Positions 10,076-22,000 of a DNA stretch of 64,000 bases are shown here, in pieces. The stretch covers positions 4,718,501 to 4,782,500 of the forward strand of contig NC_016459.1 of NCBI RefSeq assembly GCF_000226115.1. Direction: 5' to 3'. The notes under the pieces are model-generated. The model ran no database searches, was not told where the DNA came from, and worked only from the letters and a program-made list of their open reading frames with translations. A program made the translations under genes and the position numbers. Numbering within the stretch: position 1 is the stretch's first letter; every line of letters starts with the position of its first letter. The DNA comes from Thermothielavioides terrestris NRRL 8126. Taxonomy: Eukaryota > Ascomycota > Sordariomycetes > Sordariales > Chaetomiaceae.

Positions 10076-11745
10076 TTAGGCGGCCTTCTTCTTACTCCTC
10101 TCCTCCTCAATGTATTTCTCGTCCTTCTCCTTCTCCGAGGACCGCGCGCTATGTTCGTGGTTTGTCCCCTCCTCGTCCAGCACTTCCTTCACCTCGTCGC
10201 CGACGTCCCTCGCCTCGTCCCAGTCGACGTCGTACTCGGCCGCAACCGCCCAGATCTCGCGACGCAATGCGTTCGCTTCTTGCACTAGTTGCTCCCATTT
10301 GTGCGGGTCGAAGCCGCGGGCCTCGTAGAGCGCGTGCTGCCGGCGCGAGACGGTCACGTTCATGGCCGCCTTGTAACTCAGGTCCTTGCTGATGTACAGA
10401 AACCACAGATAGGCGCCCATGATGGTCGTGAGGCCCGCAAGATACGTGACTGGTTCCACCACGTCCCTGGAATAAAAGCGACAGCAATTAGCCACCTGTT
10501 CGTTCACACGGTCCTTCCTTCCCGGCGGTCCGCCTCGGCAGGATGCATCATTACCAGCCAAACTCGGTGTGGAAGGTCACATAGTACACCACGGCCCACC
10601 AGCCAGTGAGAAGGGCAAACCCGCCCTTGGCAAGTCGGTTCGCGCCTTTGTGCGCCAACAGGTCGCACTCGCGCTTGATCCTCGACAGCTCGTCTAGCTG
10701 CTGGCTCAGCTTGCGGAGCTGGGCGCGCATGTAGTAGGTGCGGTCGCGGAACGACGGCACGCTCACGCGCATCTCGACGTGGTAGCCCTCGATCTCGATC
10801 GCGAATTCCCGCCCGCGCGCCGCATCGCGGATGAAGTCGCCTATCTCGGTGCTGTTGCTCCAGCGGACCCAATTCTTCTCCGACACATCCCGCTCGGGGC
10901 CCTCGTGCCCGAGGCCCGAGTACGAGGCGACATGGGTCGGGCTGCCGCCGCTCCCTGAGCCGATTTCCTCGTCCTTGCGCTTCGCCTCGGACCTCGTCGT
11001 TGGCCTGTTCCCCACACGGGCTCCGTCTCCGGCGTTCTCGGCGTCCTCAGCGCGGAAGTACACGCTGGGTATCTTCTCCTTACCGTTCTCCACCACCGGC
11101 GGGATCTCGGCCTGGATCAGGCGCTCGACGTACGACAGCGGTTGCTGCGGGTGGACAAGCAGTGCTAGCGGCTGAATCGTGTCGTTGGGCGAGATGGAGC
11201 GACCGTAACCATGCTTGCTGTTGTTGTCGCGGTCCTTCTCGACCCCGAGGGGGAGGGGCAGGATGAGCTTCAAAAGGCGAGTAGGTGTCGTCAGGAGCTT
11301 GCCTGTGCACCCTCTCATCAGGAGCGATCCATGGGCCAGGAGCCGGGGCAGTGGCCGCAGTTGACAAGCTTGAATGCGCAAAATAACGTCACCAACCCTT
11401 GGTTACCGGCGCAGCCTTCTCGCCGCTCTTGTCCACCGGAGGGTTATCCGCCCCGTGCCGGTGCCAGGGCCTCTTCACCTGGCTTTGCAGGGCCCTCACC
11501 TCCTGTTCCTGCTCGTCCAGTGCCTTTTGGTCGGGCTTCTTCGCCTTGGCTTCGGGTGCGGTCTGGTCGAGCCGCACAGAAGACATTCGCGCCGACTGGC
11601 GCACTGCCAATGGAGCGGTTGCGCGCAATGGTCGGCGCGCCAATGGCGTCTGCAACGACCAGCACCGCACGAAGGGGTACTGGTGCTGCCACGACTGCGC
11701 GCCACAGCTCAACTGGCTCTGAACTCGCCGGAATGCATTGTTCAT
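10076..11745 (-). CDS. MCU: Mitochondrial calcium uniporter, pore subunit (about 495 aa)
   Basis: Inner-membrane Ca2+ channel that drives uptake into the matrix. Minus-strand exons 11745-11397, 11302-10555 and 10466-10076. The second intron is certain: it splits the Trp of the signature WDVVEPVTY, the selectivity-filter WDxxEP motif. The first intron is less sure; I use donor GTTGGT at 11396 and acceptor TGCACAG before 11302, which gives [16 protein letters not shown] in frame. An N-terminal Arg-rich amphipathic presequence ([12 protein letters not shown]...) fits mitochondrial import. Two membrane segments, [17 protein letters not shown] and [18 protein letters not shown], flank the filter; a coiled coil ([17 protein letters not shown]) precedes TM1. 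Length matches known fungal MCU proteins. No MICU partner is nearby. It diverges from the Vfa1 gene over about 390 bp. Confidence 0.88.
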
Positions 11746-12136
11746 GGCGGCTTCGCCTCGCTTCCTTCCAGTAGTGCGGCCCGTCTCAATCTTGATAATG
11801 GGGATTCGATCCCAGGCACTGGATGATGGATGATGGATTTGGATGTTGGGAGAACAGGCCATACACCTCAAGGGCTGCACCAGAGACGGTGACGTCATCG
11901 CACTTCGAGCCGTTGCCCCGCCAAGCATCCCACCATTCCTTGGTAAGACAGGTACGGTTACCGACAGGCGCGGAGTAATATTCCCCATTGTTACGGTAAG
12001 TTTGTATCCGTATGCGCGCCAGCCCCCGCCCACAGTCATCGTCCAACCGTTCAGACCCGTCGCGAGCCATCCACCTTGCCACTAAGTCTAACTGCGTCCC
12101 AACCGGACGGCCTGCCGGCAGCCGACGGCCCCCGGG

Positions 12137-12857
12137 ATGGCGTTCCCCAACGTCTATACGCACCGCAAGGTGGCCGAAACGAAGGCCAAGTCGTGCGACA
12201 TTTGCTTCAAGCTCAGCTCGAGCGTGTTGATCACCCCCGATAACAAGGTCCGTTCGCTGTTTACTTCTTCCCCTCCCGACGGCCACAGCCGAGTGCATGC
12301 GGTCTCATTCCGGCGAGCAGGATTGGTTCTACGTCTGCCCCGCCCACCTCAAAGACTCCGGCTTCTGCACCCCCAAAGTCGACACCGCCGCCATCGAGGC
12401 ACGCAAGAAGCGCAAACTCGACGAGGAAATCGAGCGCGTAAAGAAGGAATACGAGGAGAAACAAAGGAAAAAGAAAGAGAAGCAAGAAAAGGGGCAGAGC
12501 GGGGATAACAAGGACGAGAAAGAAGAGAAGAAGGATACGGACGACAAGCCTGGCGAAGACGGTAAAAAGACCCAGAGAAAGACGAACCAGGGCAGCAAGA
12601 ACGACGCGGATGCCGCCGCGCGAGTGGAGGAGGAGAATACGGAGGAGGAGCCCCGCGTGTTTGAGCTCAGGAGGTGGGAAACCCAGTGACGGCGATATGT
12701 CTCGCGAGGACCCTGCGCTGACGTGTCCGTGACCTGCAGCACCTTCTACCAGCAGCGGTTAAACAAGAAGAGGCAAGCCGAGATTGCCAGACGGAACCGC
12801 GAGCGGCTGCAGGATCCCACCTTCTTCCCGTCGGTGCCCAAGAACCTCCCGTCATGA
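12137..12857 (+). CDS. VFA1: Vps4-associated protein 1 (193 aa)
   Basis: Vfa1 binds the AAA ATPase Vps4 through a MIT-interacting motif and acts at endosomes in ESCRT-III disassembly/MVB sorting. Exons 12137-12247, 12321-12673 and 12740-12857; phases match (582 nt). The N-terminal zinc-type motif SCDICFKLSSSVLITPDNK joins over the first intron to DWFYVCPAHLKDSGFC, giving the CxxC...CPxHL pattern of the family. The middle is a highly charged Lys/Glu coiled-coil linker (residues about 60-140), and the end TFYQQRLNKKRQAEIARR...DPTFFPSVP is the conserved C-terminal part. Length is close to the yeast protein. The donor GTCCGT of intron 1 is non-optimal but the frame and motif support it. Confidence 0.87.
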
Positions 12858-13417
12858 TGCGGCCCCAAAGGCCCTGGTCCAGGCCGGGATCAGCATGCCG
12901 GTCATGGAAATAGAACGCTACGGAGCCCTACGCAGTACATTGCCGTTTCTCGGAACGCAGACGCTCTCTGGCGTGAGGTAGGATGGACCCTTTGGTGCCA
13001 TCATGTCTCGACTGAAGCGTTCCCCTCATCCCCGGGCCGGGCCAACTACCAACCTCTTGCCGGTCGGGTTGCGACTCCGGGCTGGGACTTAACGAACTCC
13101 GGATCAAGTACATGAGGTCTGCCACAGACCTTCCCCCGTACTCACGGTTCTCATCACCTTCGCCATCTGCGGCAGCAGTCGCCCTACTGTTTTACTCAGG
13201 ACTCGGTTTGTGAACAGCCCACGGTTCGTGAACAACCCACACGCCGGAATATCCGCTGCTGAGTGGAGGACGGCTAAATTGTCAGCTTGGAACAACGCAG
13301 GCAGCTCGAGCCGTCCTTTGGTCAGAGAGAGGGAGGGATCGAGATATGGACATGCTGTACGCAGGATGTCTCGACCGGTAATCGACGCGTATGCTGCCGG
13401 TTTTGCACAACCGCACT

Positions 13418-13441
13418 CCCCCCCCCCCCCCCCCCCCCCCC
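13418..13441. repeat. Homopolymer run, 24 C
   Basis: Uninterrupted C tract counted directly; prone to slippage in replication and sequencing. Confidence 0.95.
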
Positions 13442-14484
13442 AACACTCGGGACGCGGTCCACAGTCACGTCTCCCGGCTATGGCCTCTACAGCTGCGCCA
13501 CGTTTCCGCATATAACTGTATGTATGGTGGAGATGTTGACTGCATCTGCCCGGACCCTGACGGCACCACTACGTGCGCCGATCGGACCACTGGCGATGGG
13601 GAGACGGGGCCTGCGCTATCGGACCCCTGTGTCAGCACAGTAGCCGACAAGGCGCTATCATAGAAGTCTTCGGTGTCATCAACTTGCTTTCGCAGCCCTG
13701 ACCTGCAAAATTCGTGACTGTCGAGTCGACTCGGCTCATCATTTCTCCATCTGACATCCCACTATCTGGCCTGGGGCCGCTCTGCGTACTGTGGAGAAAC
13801 TTACACAGGAGTCGTCGAGGATGTGCCGTTAGTGCCGAGGGGACATCGCGAAGTCTCTGAGATACTCACTGCTCCAGCAGGGGAATTGTAGTCGAGCGAG
13901 GAAGTCGAACTAATACCTAAGGAAGCTGCAATAGGGTCAAGACGCGGCGGTGCCTTGTTCTGAGACCCCAGGAAGCGCAGCCTACAAGTGCCAGAGCTTG
14001 AATCTCGAAACTGTTACCCTAACTACTACGCAGGTAGCGCCGGAGGGCATCCCCCCACGGAATCTAGCGTCGAACAAACACACTTTGTGTCTGCACGCTC
14101 TCTCACGCTGCATCCATGCGACATTCCGGATCGGGCCGGTTGCAGTGGAGAAGCACACTCGTAACCTCGTGAGGGCTTAGTGCTTACCCCATGCGCTGTC
14201 ACCAGACGGCAGCCGTCCTGATGACTGGCGTCGTGGTCCTGCATGGTCAGCAGTGTCTCAACCTGTCATGCATACGAGCTGTTGACTCGGAGCGGGGGCA
14301 ACACAGGAGGTGAGGTTGCAGATTCGAGGACGATCACGGGTACCTGGCCTTCACAGAGAGCAAGACTTTCCAGGTGTTGGCATTGGAGCACTCTTGAAGG
14401 GGTGGAACGAAGGGGCATGGGACCAGAAACCTCAATAACGTTTCCGAGATCGGCCGGCGGTCTTACATCCCTGCCGAGTCTGTC

Positions 14485-14505
14485 GGGGGGGGGGGGGGGG
14501 GGGGG
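14485..14505. repeat. Homopolymer run, 21 G
   Basis: Uninterrupted G tract counted directly; a G-quadruplex-capable tract on the plus strand. Confidence 0.95.
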
Positions 14506-14937
14506 TTCGGCATCGAAAGCGCGGCGCGTTTGGTAACCCATGCCCGTATGAACAGCACGGAAACGTGGTGCTAAAGGAATCCGGCAACGCTGGTCTTGCT
14601 TGGAAGCTGCGGCCCCGCGAGACGGCTATGAACGAGGACGATCTCATGCTGCTGCTTCTCGGAGCGGCCTCGGATTGCTCCTCTGCTCACCTGTGCGTCA
14701 GCAGACGGCAACACGCAATAGCAGATGGCACACAGGCACGGTCAGGACCGGTTTACTGTGTTGGAACTTTGCGGTTCTCCACAAACTCCCGCCTTGCAAC
14801 CCAGGGCAATCTCGCAAAGCTCAGCGCGGTGCTCGAGCGAGGAGTTCCATCGGCGGCACGCTGGCTGAGGAAAATATGCCTGTCGAGCTCCTGGAGGGGA
14901 GGACCCGTCCGTGCTGAACTCGATTGCAACATGCTCG

Positions 14938-16181
14938 TCATAAATTTTCTTTGCATTTGTCGGTATCAACCCCGGGCTCGGACACCGTAGGCCGCGCGGC
15001 GGCTCCGGGAGGCATGCGGATGCCCAGCGCCGCCATACGCTCGGCTATTGCCGAGGCATCTCCGTGTTGCTTCCTCCCTGCGACGACTTTGTCGACCTTG
15101 CTGCTCTGCAGTGAAAAGGCCGGGGCGACCCACTCGCCACAGCTGCATTTGAAACCCTGCCAGGCATATCGGCCGATGGAGGCGGCGCACTTTGCGTTCG
15201 GACAGATGAGACGCCCGTCCAGGGCGCCTTCTTCAAGAATAGGGCGCATCCACGACAGCGCTTCGATGAAGAAGTGTGGGCAGTCTGACCGCTCCGTGTT
15301 GCCCCGGCCGCGATGCGGGACCAGAAACGGGGCGGTGGCCAGCACTCGCCGGCATTTCTTACACCTGAGCTCCGTACCCCCGGCTGCGCTGTCCGTGCGC
15401 CCGGTTGCCTTGTCGCTGGCTACTTGTGCTTCCTCATCTTCGAACCGAATCCAGCCGGGCGCCCTTCCGATGCGGGCGGCATCCTCGACCTCGCGTTTGT
15501 ACAGCCAGCGCTGGTATGCAGGGTTCTTCTCTACAGCGTCGTCGCTATCGGCCGGGCAGCCCATGTCCCACCACATCTCGAGCTGGCGCATAAATCCGTC
15601 GTTCGGCTCGGCGATGGGGCGGGTCTCGCGAACCCATTGGAGAGCCCGTGCCACTGCGTCCCGCGCTGTCGTCGCCGAGTCCGCCTTCCCGAAGCGATGC
15701 GGGTACTTCCATAGCAGAAAGGCGATGACAGCTGTGGCGGAGCGGGACTTGCCCATGGCACAGTGGACAAGGACGGCGCCCGATGGTGAGTCTGGGGAAG
15801 CGGAAGCGCCTTGCGCCGTGGGCGACACCGGAGGGGCGGGTGTGTCTGCGGCGAGATTCTGTAGTCTAGATGGGCCAGCGCTCGAGAGCCCCCCGTGAAT
15901 AAAGCGCACGATCCTGGGGAAGTGGACGAGCATGTCCTGGTCGTCCATGTCGTCGATATCGATGCTAAGATGTTGGATCCCGCGGAAGGCAGCGTCGTCG
16001 CGATTCAACGAATATTTCATGACGGACAGGATGTGCGTGATGTTGTGGTCGCGGACGAGCCGGGTGCGGTTGACGCCGAAGACGCTGCAAGCGCGTCAGT
16101 GCCCGTTCCGCCGTGCACTCGCGCCACCACTCACCCTCCGATGTAGAGCTCGTCAGGTCCATTAACCTTGTTCAGCGCCAT
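14938..16181 (-). CDS. YVH1: Dual-specificity protein phosphatase YVH1 (397 aa)
   Basis: YVH1 is a DUSP with a zinc-binding C terminus; in yeast it releases Mrt4 during 60S ribosome maturation and has a separate phosphatase activity. Exons 16181-16135 and 16084-14938; the intron (GTGAGT...TTGCAG) splits a Gly codon in YIGGVFGVNRTRL. The catalytic loop VLVHCAMGKSRSAT (HCxxGxSRS) is intact, preceded by DIDDMDDQDML with the general-acid Asp region. The C-terminal zinc domain shows ELRCKKCRRVLAT, CPHFFIEALSW, ICPNAKCAASIGRYAWQGF and CSCGEWVAPAF, supplying the expected Cys ligands. A proline/alanine insert of about 40 residues lies between the substrate-recognition part and the catalytic loop. All key residues seen are present. 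Confidence 0.92.
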
Positions 16182-17671
16182 GTCAACGGAGCCCTCAATG
16201 GACAGCAGCGTACTTCAAAGTGTTTGGATATTTGGTTCTGCACTGCTCCAACGGCAAGTGCGGCCGGGCTGCTGCGCTGCCTGCCGCGACTTTCGACACA
16301 CGCCGTGGGGAGGTGGTAACGTTATCGATCGCAAAAAATGAAATACGGTAACTAGGTGGTGACGTACTGTGGTAAGGACCAAAAAAAGTTCCACCTCAGT
16401 ATTGCAATGAATCGTAAGTTACCGATCAGTGGTCACTCCGGGTGTTTCGGAGCCATTTAGTTACAAAGCAGCTTGGCTTGCAAAACTCGCCACCAAAGAT
16501 TGAGACACGAGTGGCCTGGGTGTTCTCGCAAAGAGAGAACCGCGCGAGGCGAACAGCAGCTACTACGTTGGCAATCTCGTGGCAATAACTATCATTGGTA
16601 AAGTTTTCTATCATTCGTGGCGTGGTCGTCCATGATCCGCGCCTCAATGCGATACACAGCAGCCCCCGGCAGTGGAACCCCACGGAATCTCTCCGTCCCA
16701 CAGAAACGCCCCCAACACCGAACGCCCGTGATGCTGAGAGGTGGCTCCTCAGCTGCCCGGATGGGTAAAAATTCCCAGATCAGGGCCGCTGGTAAATCTG
16801 TATTCCGTACGGGAGTAATGGAATCAGATCGGTAATCGGGCCGAGACACACCTCCGGACATTAACCCCCGATGCAGACCTTGACGCCGCATGACATGCGT
16901 AAGAGTACTGGGAAAGGTCGTAACTCCGTTTCAGAGAGACAGACCAGGCCGTGACCCGGTCGGCCAGTAATCGCCAGCTTGTTGACAGAGCCAATTCGGC
17001 GACGGCACCTTAGCAACAAAACCGTTGGCCTGCAGCAGTACCTGCGTGTATGCAGTGTGTATTCCGGACACAGGAGGTGATCCGGCGGATCACAACACGC
17101 CAAAGGATGGTGTCCGTGGCGCCGATCGCGAGCGGCCGGTGAATCCTGGGCAACTCGACCGCGGGTGCGACCCGTCAGCTTTTCGGGCTGCTTTCTGGAT
17201 AAACAAGGCGGATTTATTCATCCGTGCAGGGCCCATTTGGCGTTGAGGACCCTTGTCCGCAGGCGCTTGTTGCATAAACCGGCCGACAGCGATACGCCGG
17301 CCGACTCCATTTCGCAATCCGAAGCCAGGGCCCCGATCCTTCGCCGAAGCAACGTCGCATCCCTCCTGCCTCTCGGCCATCTCCGCAATCCAACTCTGCT
17401 TCTGGCGGCACAGACGGCCTGATGCCTTCTTGGTTGGTGTCCGAGAAACAAGCCAATCCTCCTGTTCCTTCCCAATGGCGTTTCGCCCAGGAAGAGATTC
17501 TGTACCGAGGGGGCATAGTTCCTGTCCTCCTGCGGCGGTGAGCAGGACAGGCAACATCACGAAGCGGTGGCCAACACTGCGCATGTTGGCTCACAGATTC
17601 CAAGCCCCCGCACGCGCGCTCCCTCCCCCTCCCCAGCAACATTCCAGACCGCATGAGGGAGAGAGAAGGTC
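16182..17671. other. Intergenic region, no gene seen
   Basis: About 1.5 kb between YVH1 and the C2H2 gene. ORFs on both strands look random (Arg/Ser/Pro-rich, no domain). No RNA gene recognised. Confidence 0.5.
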
Positions 17672-19813
17672 TCATCTCGCGCCAACGGTCGGCTCTTCCT
17701 CCACCATGCAAGCGTTTTCCAGCATGTTTGTCCACTTCCCACTCGTGCCGGCATGGCTGTGCTTCAGATGCTGGCGGAAATGATCGGCCCGGTAGAACTT
17801 CTTGCTCGAGTTGCACTCGCGGAACTTGTGCACGTCCTGGAGATGCCGAATGCGGTCTTCCCAGTCCTGCTCACTCACGGTCGAGCCCCCGGCAGTCTGC
17901 CCCGTCCTAGAAAACTCCTCTCCGCAGTAACCGCAGACGTCGCTCTCGCCGGGCCTGGACGTGCTGTCGTGGAACGCGCGCTCGTAAGTAGTCAAGGCTG
18001 AGCAGGACCAGCTGTGCCGCCGCACGTGGAGCGAGTTTTGGTGCCGCTCGGCCTCGTTTTTGTTCTTGAAGCGATTGCCGCAAAACGAACACTCGTACTG
18101 CTTCTCGGCTTCGTGGGCTCTACAGCGTGGTGTCGCAAAAGGGTTAGTAATCCGGCAGTCAACGGCCGGGAGACGACGGGGGGGGCAGGGACGAGAAAAA
18201 CCAAACCAACGTACCTTAATTCTTCTTCCGTCTCGAACTTCTTGGGCTTTTTGGGGCAGCACTCGCACATGTAGGGGCCCTTGAGCTTGGCCGCCAGGCT
18301 GCTGTGGTTCTTGGGAACCTCTGCGAGCTTCCGCGGCGAAACCACGGGCCGCGAGCCCTGTGCCGGCAGCTGCTGCAGTGGCGGCTGTTCACTTGGTGTT
18401 CGTTGATGCGGCGACGGTGCTGCAGCCGACCGTCCGACTGAGGGACGCGGGGACGTCGAGATACTTGGCGGCGCGTAGGGGCTACCGCCGCTCGTGGGGT
18501 CCGTCGGAGACAGACCGCCGGGTGACAGGCGGTTGGGCGAACGGCGTCCGAACGAGCCCAGGCTTGTGATGCTGCTAGCAGTGAGATTACTGGTATAGCT
18601 CCCGCTTCGGCTGACCGATGACGCGCTCGAAACCGAGTTCTGGGGAATCACCAACAGTCGAGGCGTGGGCGAGCCCCTCGACATGAGGCCGCCATCCCTC
18701 CTCCGCAGCAGGTCGTTTGTAAGCGCAGCGTCGTCGCTCGGCGGCGACGATGCCCGACGTTTTCGACCCGGCTGGTAGCACTCCCTGTCCCTGTCTCTGT
18801 CCCATTGGTCCCTTTCCCTCCACTGGTCTTCGATGGCAAGGCCCCGCATGCGCGTCGTTTCGTCCATTGGAAAGTCCGTCTCATCATCACGGACCTCGTA
18901 GGCACTACCAAGCCTTGGCACCGCCGCGTTGTCTTCGGGGATCCGACTAGCATGTACCCGCGGCGTCCGGGGCAGCGGTGATCGTTCAAAATCACTGCTG
19001 TCGGATCCCAAGGGCGGCCGGTGATCAATGGACCCTCGTGGAACGTGACTGAACGGCGAATCGATCGGGGACGTGGCCGACACGGCCGCGGGGGAGTTGG
19101 TAAAGCTGGAGTCAAGCAATGGCTGTCGAGTGCGGTGCGGGAGAGAGAGCGATGTCAGTGGTGCGTGGGGGAGCCGCGGGCCTGGCAGGTCGTTCACCGA
19201 GGCGCTCAGGCCTGAGCGTCGACCTGGTCGGTTCAGCTTGTCGAGCATCGAGTTGTCGATCGAATCGCCGTGAGGGCGGAAACCAGTCATGGGGTGACGA
19301 CCAAAAGGCGAAGGAAAGCCAGCGGACCTAGGGCGCCGGCGGTGTCAGCAGGAACGATCCACACACCGCATACTGAAACGCGATGCCGGCCAGGTCGACG
19401 AACCTGATGCTGTCAAGGCTGTGGTAGCCATCATCCGAGACATCGCTCCTGAAGGATAAGTCCCGTCGCTTGAAACTGTGCCCAAATGAGTCGCTATCGG
19501 GGCTCCCGTACTCGTCCCGGCGCATGCTTTCCTTGTAATGCAGCATTGGATCGACCGGGCCATTGATGGGAACAAGCCGGGGAGGGGGTAACGGCGGAGG
19601 CACGTCGTCGTGGTCCATGCCGCGTATCGCCATGGGGTTCGAAGCCGCCGAGGGTGAGAGGTTGTCGGAAAATGGACTGGGGCGACCTGGAGGTAAAAAG
19701 GGCCTCGAGAGGGTGTCATCGCGGCCAGTCGACCCGGTGGGGAGAGGGCTGGGGCTCGAGTCTCTGCCTCTGGCCCCGTACCGGGTGGCTGTCTGAATTG
19801 GGATGGCGGCCAT
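17672..19813 (-). CDS. C2H2-type zinc finger regulator (656 aa)
   Basis: Likely nuclear transcription factor of an ascomycete-wide C2H2 family; target genes unknown. Exons 19813-19404, 19327-18215 and 18119-17672, all phase-consistent (1971 nt). Joining exon 1 to 2 gives ...DSIRSAGFPSPFGRHPMTG. The first ~370 residues are disordered, rich in Ser/Pro/Arg. Finger region: CECCPKKPKKFETEEELRAH, formed across intron 2, then YECSFCGNRFKNKNEAERHQ, then CGYCGEEFSR and a last unit ending FYRADHFRQHLKHSHAG, followed by the family hallmark SGKWTNMLENACM. The start ATG (19813) opens MAAIPIQTATRYG; upstream in-frame sequence is unlikely coding. Phospho-site-like SP motifs are frequent in the N terminus. 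Confidence 0.85.
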
Positions 19814-20513
19814 GGCGCTGGAACGGAGGACGAGCTCCAGCGAGGAGTCGAGGACGGCGACGCGAGGGATGCGAGGTACGCCGGGAAAGACACCGGGAAA
19901 GAGGAACCCACGGGCTGAAGAGCAAGGCGACCGCCGCCTTGCCACCGCCGCCGCTTACGAAGTCGGAGCTGAGCCGAGGCCCACTAAGACGGCAGAGACG
20001 AGCAACAGCTCCACAAGCGGCAGCTGACGATGAACGCACCACTCGCAATCCTCAGCTGTCCCCGGCGTTCAACAAAGCTGCTCTGCCGGCGTCTTCGATC
20101 AAGGATTGGTCGCGATCCCAGCTCAAACTGGGAGCGCCCAGAGGCAGTCTGGCGCGTGGACGGATCAGGGAACCAAAAAGGGCCTGGGATGGACGCAACG
20201 GCGGGGCGGTGGGAAAATAAAGCTAGGGTACCTCAAGGGTAGAGGAAATGCAATAAAATACAATACAAAGGTACAGATACAAGTAGTGTCGGCACAAGGA
20301 ATCCGCACCGAATAACTTGGTAACGTTAGCGTCAAACCAGTCGAGAAGAAAAAAGAAAGAAGAGGAGGCGGCCCGCTCCAACGGCTCTGGCGCCCCAGGC
20401 CGCTGGGACAGCTTTGTGGGAGGAAATTGTGCACGCTGGGATTCTTGCTGGGGGCTGCCCGTCAGCACGATGGCGAGTCGGGGTCGCAGTGGTTCAGCCC
20501 AGAAGTTTACGCT

Positions 20514-20541
20514 ACTACACTAGTGTATACATACACTAGTG
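20514..20541. repeat. Palindrome with CACTAGTGTAT arms
   Basis: Two 11-nt arms, CACTAGTGTAT and its reverse complement, are separated by 2 nt. The core ACTAGTGTA recurs at 22195-22208 and near 22908. Confidence 0.75.
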
Positions 20542-21275
20542 GGCCCGCTTGCGAGGCCTGGGATGCAACGGAGGATCGTTACCTGTTCAGGAGTGCTTAA
20601 CAGGAGGGTCAGTAAACTGGAAGGTCAGGTAATCATGTAACAAATGAATTGAAGGTGCTGGCATGGCGCCGTTGCAAGCTGGAGCGGCCTGAAGAGAGCA
20701 ATAACTCAGCTGCCCAGTGCTCGCTGGGAACAGGACCTGGAGGCAACGAGATGAATGGGCCTTATCCATCTGGAGTACGGAATACTTGCAAGCCCTTCCT
20801 GATTCTGACGTTGCCCTGCTTCAGCCCCCAAACTGGCTGGCAACGACAGGTCCGCATCGTAGGGCTGGCTCCATGAGCGGGGTGTGGCAGGAGTGAGGGG
20901 CGGCGAAAACCTACTGCGGTAACTGGTGTAGCGCTTGCGTTCACATGTGTATGGAATCTGCACGGAATAGGTACCAGGGCAAGCTGCACTAACGTTGGTG
21001 TCACGTAGGTAGCGTTTTCCGTACACTACGGAACACGCGGAAAACCAAGACTCGGTCAAAAAGCGGGAAGAAGGAGCGCTACACTTGCAGAAGGTCAGGC
21101 ACTTTGGTGGGCCGTCCTCTGTCACTACGACAACGGCGATCACCATCTTGGCCTGTTCAATTGGAATGGAAGGAGCGGCCTGCAGAATGCATCACCAATT
21201 CCACACACTCCACGCTAACTATTGGACAGGTACAGTATGGATTACACGGAGGATGTGGGATCACTACACTAACTA

Positions 21276-21291
21276 ACGCTAACGTTAGCGT
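21276..21291. repeat. 16-bp perfect palindrome
   Basis: ACGCTAACGTTAGCGT equals its own reverse complement. Part of it (AACGTTAGCGT) recurs near 20322. Function unknown; may be a dyad protein-binding site or element relic. Confidence 0.8.
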
Positions 21292-21592
21292 ACACTAACA
21301 AGGACGGTTAAGCCAGAGCCCACCAGACCAGCACCGCTGGCTCAGCCCTCTCGAATCGCGCTAACTAACGTAGGAACTAATGTGAATCAGGTCTAGCGCG
21401 CTGCTGCAGGCGCTCGGATTGCGCACCAAGCCAGTCCGATCCCTGCTTGCGCGACTTGGAAACCTGCCCAAATTTTTTTCGAGAAAAAGCAGAAAGCCGG
21501 CAAGCATCCCGTCCCAAAGCGTTGCGGCCGCCAGTCAGGTAAGTCAGGTTGGGTAGGGCTAGTGAGCCGCGCGGAAATCAGTGAATCATTTC

Positions 21593-22000
21593 CCAGGTTG
21601 GGTCGTCGTTAAAGAGGTCCCGCCAAGACTAATTTCGGAGACTGCCGCGTACAAGTAATTACAAATCGCCAAGGGTGAGCGAGGCCGCCACGACTTCGAA
21701 CATCAACAATGCAAAATCGCAAGACTCGTAGCAACAACAACTTTACGATACCTCAACCAAATCGAAAAAAAAAGAAACTAAGGATAACCCGCACTCTAAC
21801 TATAACCCGTATCCTCACTTTAACCTAAATCCTAACTAGCGGGGGGCTAGTGCCGCCCTCCGTATCCCCGGCGAACTAAACCTTTGGCGATAGTGCAAAC
21901 CCCGTGGCGATCTTGGCGACGTACTGACGGTGTAAAAACATTGCCGACAATTGGCCGAAATTAGTCTTGGCGGGACCTCTTTAACGTCTACCCCAGGTTG
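21593..22000. mobile_element. MITE-like element, 392 bp, with 8-bp target duplication
   Basis: The element spans 21601-21992. Its first 38 nt and the reverse complement of its last 38 nt agree at 36 positions, starting GGTCGTCGTTAAAG on the left and GGTAGACGTTAAAG on the right. It is flanked directly by CCAGGTTG at 21593-21600 and again at 21993-22000, an 8-bp target-site duplication (9 bp if the preceding C is counted on both sides). The interior has no ORF, so the element is non-autonomous. Subterminal inverted pieces are also present (ATCGCCAAGG near 21666 against CCTTTGGCGAT near 21880). An 8-bp duplication is typical of hAT elements and 9 bp of Mutator-like elements; the termini do not match a canonical hAT start, so the superfamily stays open. 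Confidence 0.88.

Larger units (their letters stand above)
12858..14937. other. Gene-poor stretch with C24 and G21 homopolymers
   Basis: No ORF here shows a recognisable family or consistent codon bias. It contains a run of 24 C at 13418-13441 and a run of 21 G at 14485-14505. The flanks of the two runs are not inverted copies of each other, so they do not mark an obvious element. Predicted peptides across the runs (poly-Pro, poly-Gly) are artefacts. Confidence 0.55.

Noticed and set aside
11800..11826. tRNA-like GGATTCGATCC block
   Set aside because: The T-arm does not pair correctly and no A box or acceptor stem is found upstream; it lies in the 5' region of the uniporter gene.
13287..13643. 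Proline-rich ORFs across the C24 tract
   Set aside because: Encoded by the homopolymer; no coding signal on either side.
17253..17783. 176-aa ORF antisense to the end of the C2H2 gene
   Set aside because: Overlaps the zinc-finger exon on the opposite strand and lacks family features.
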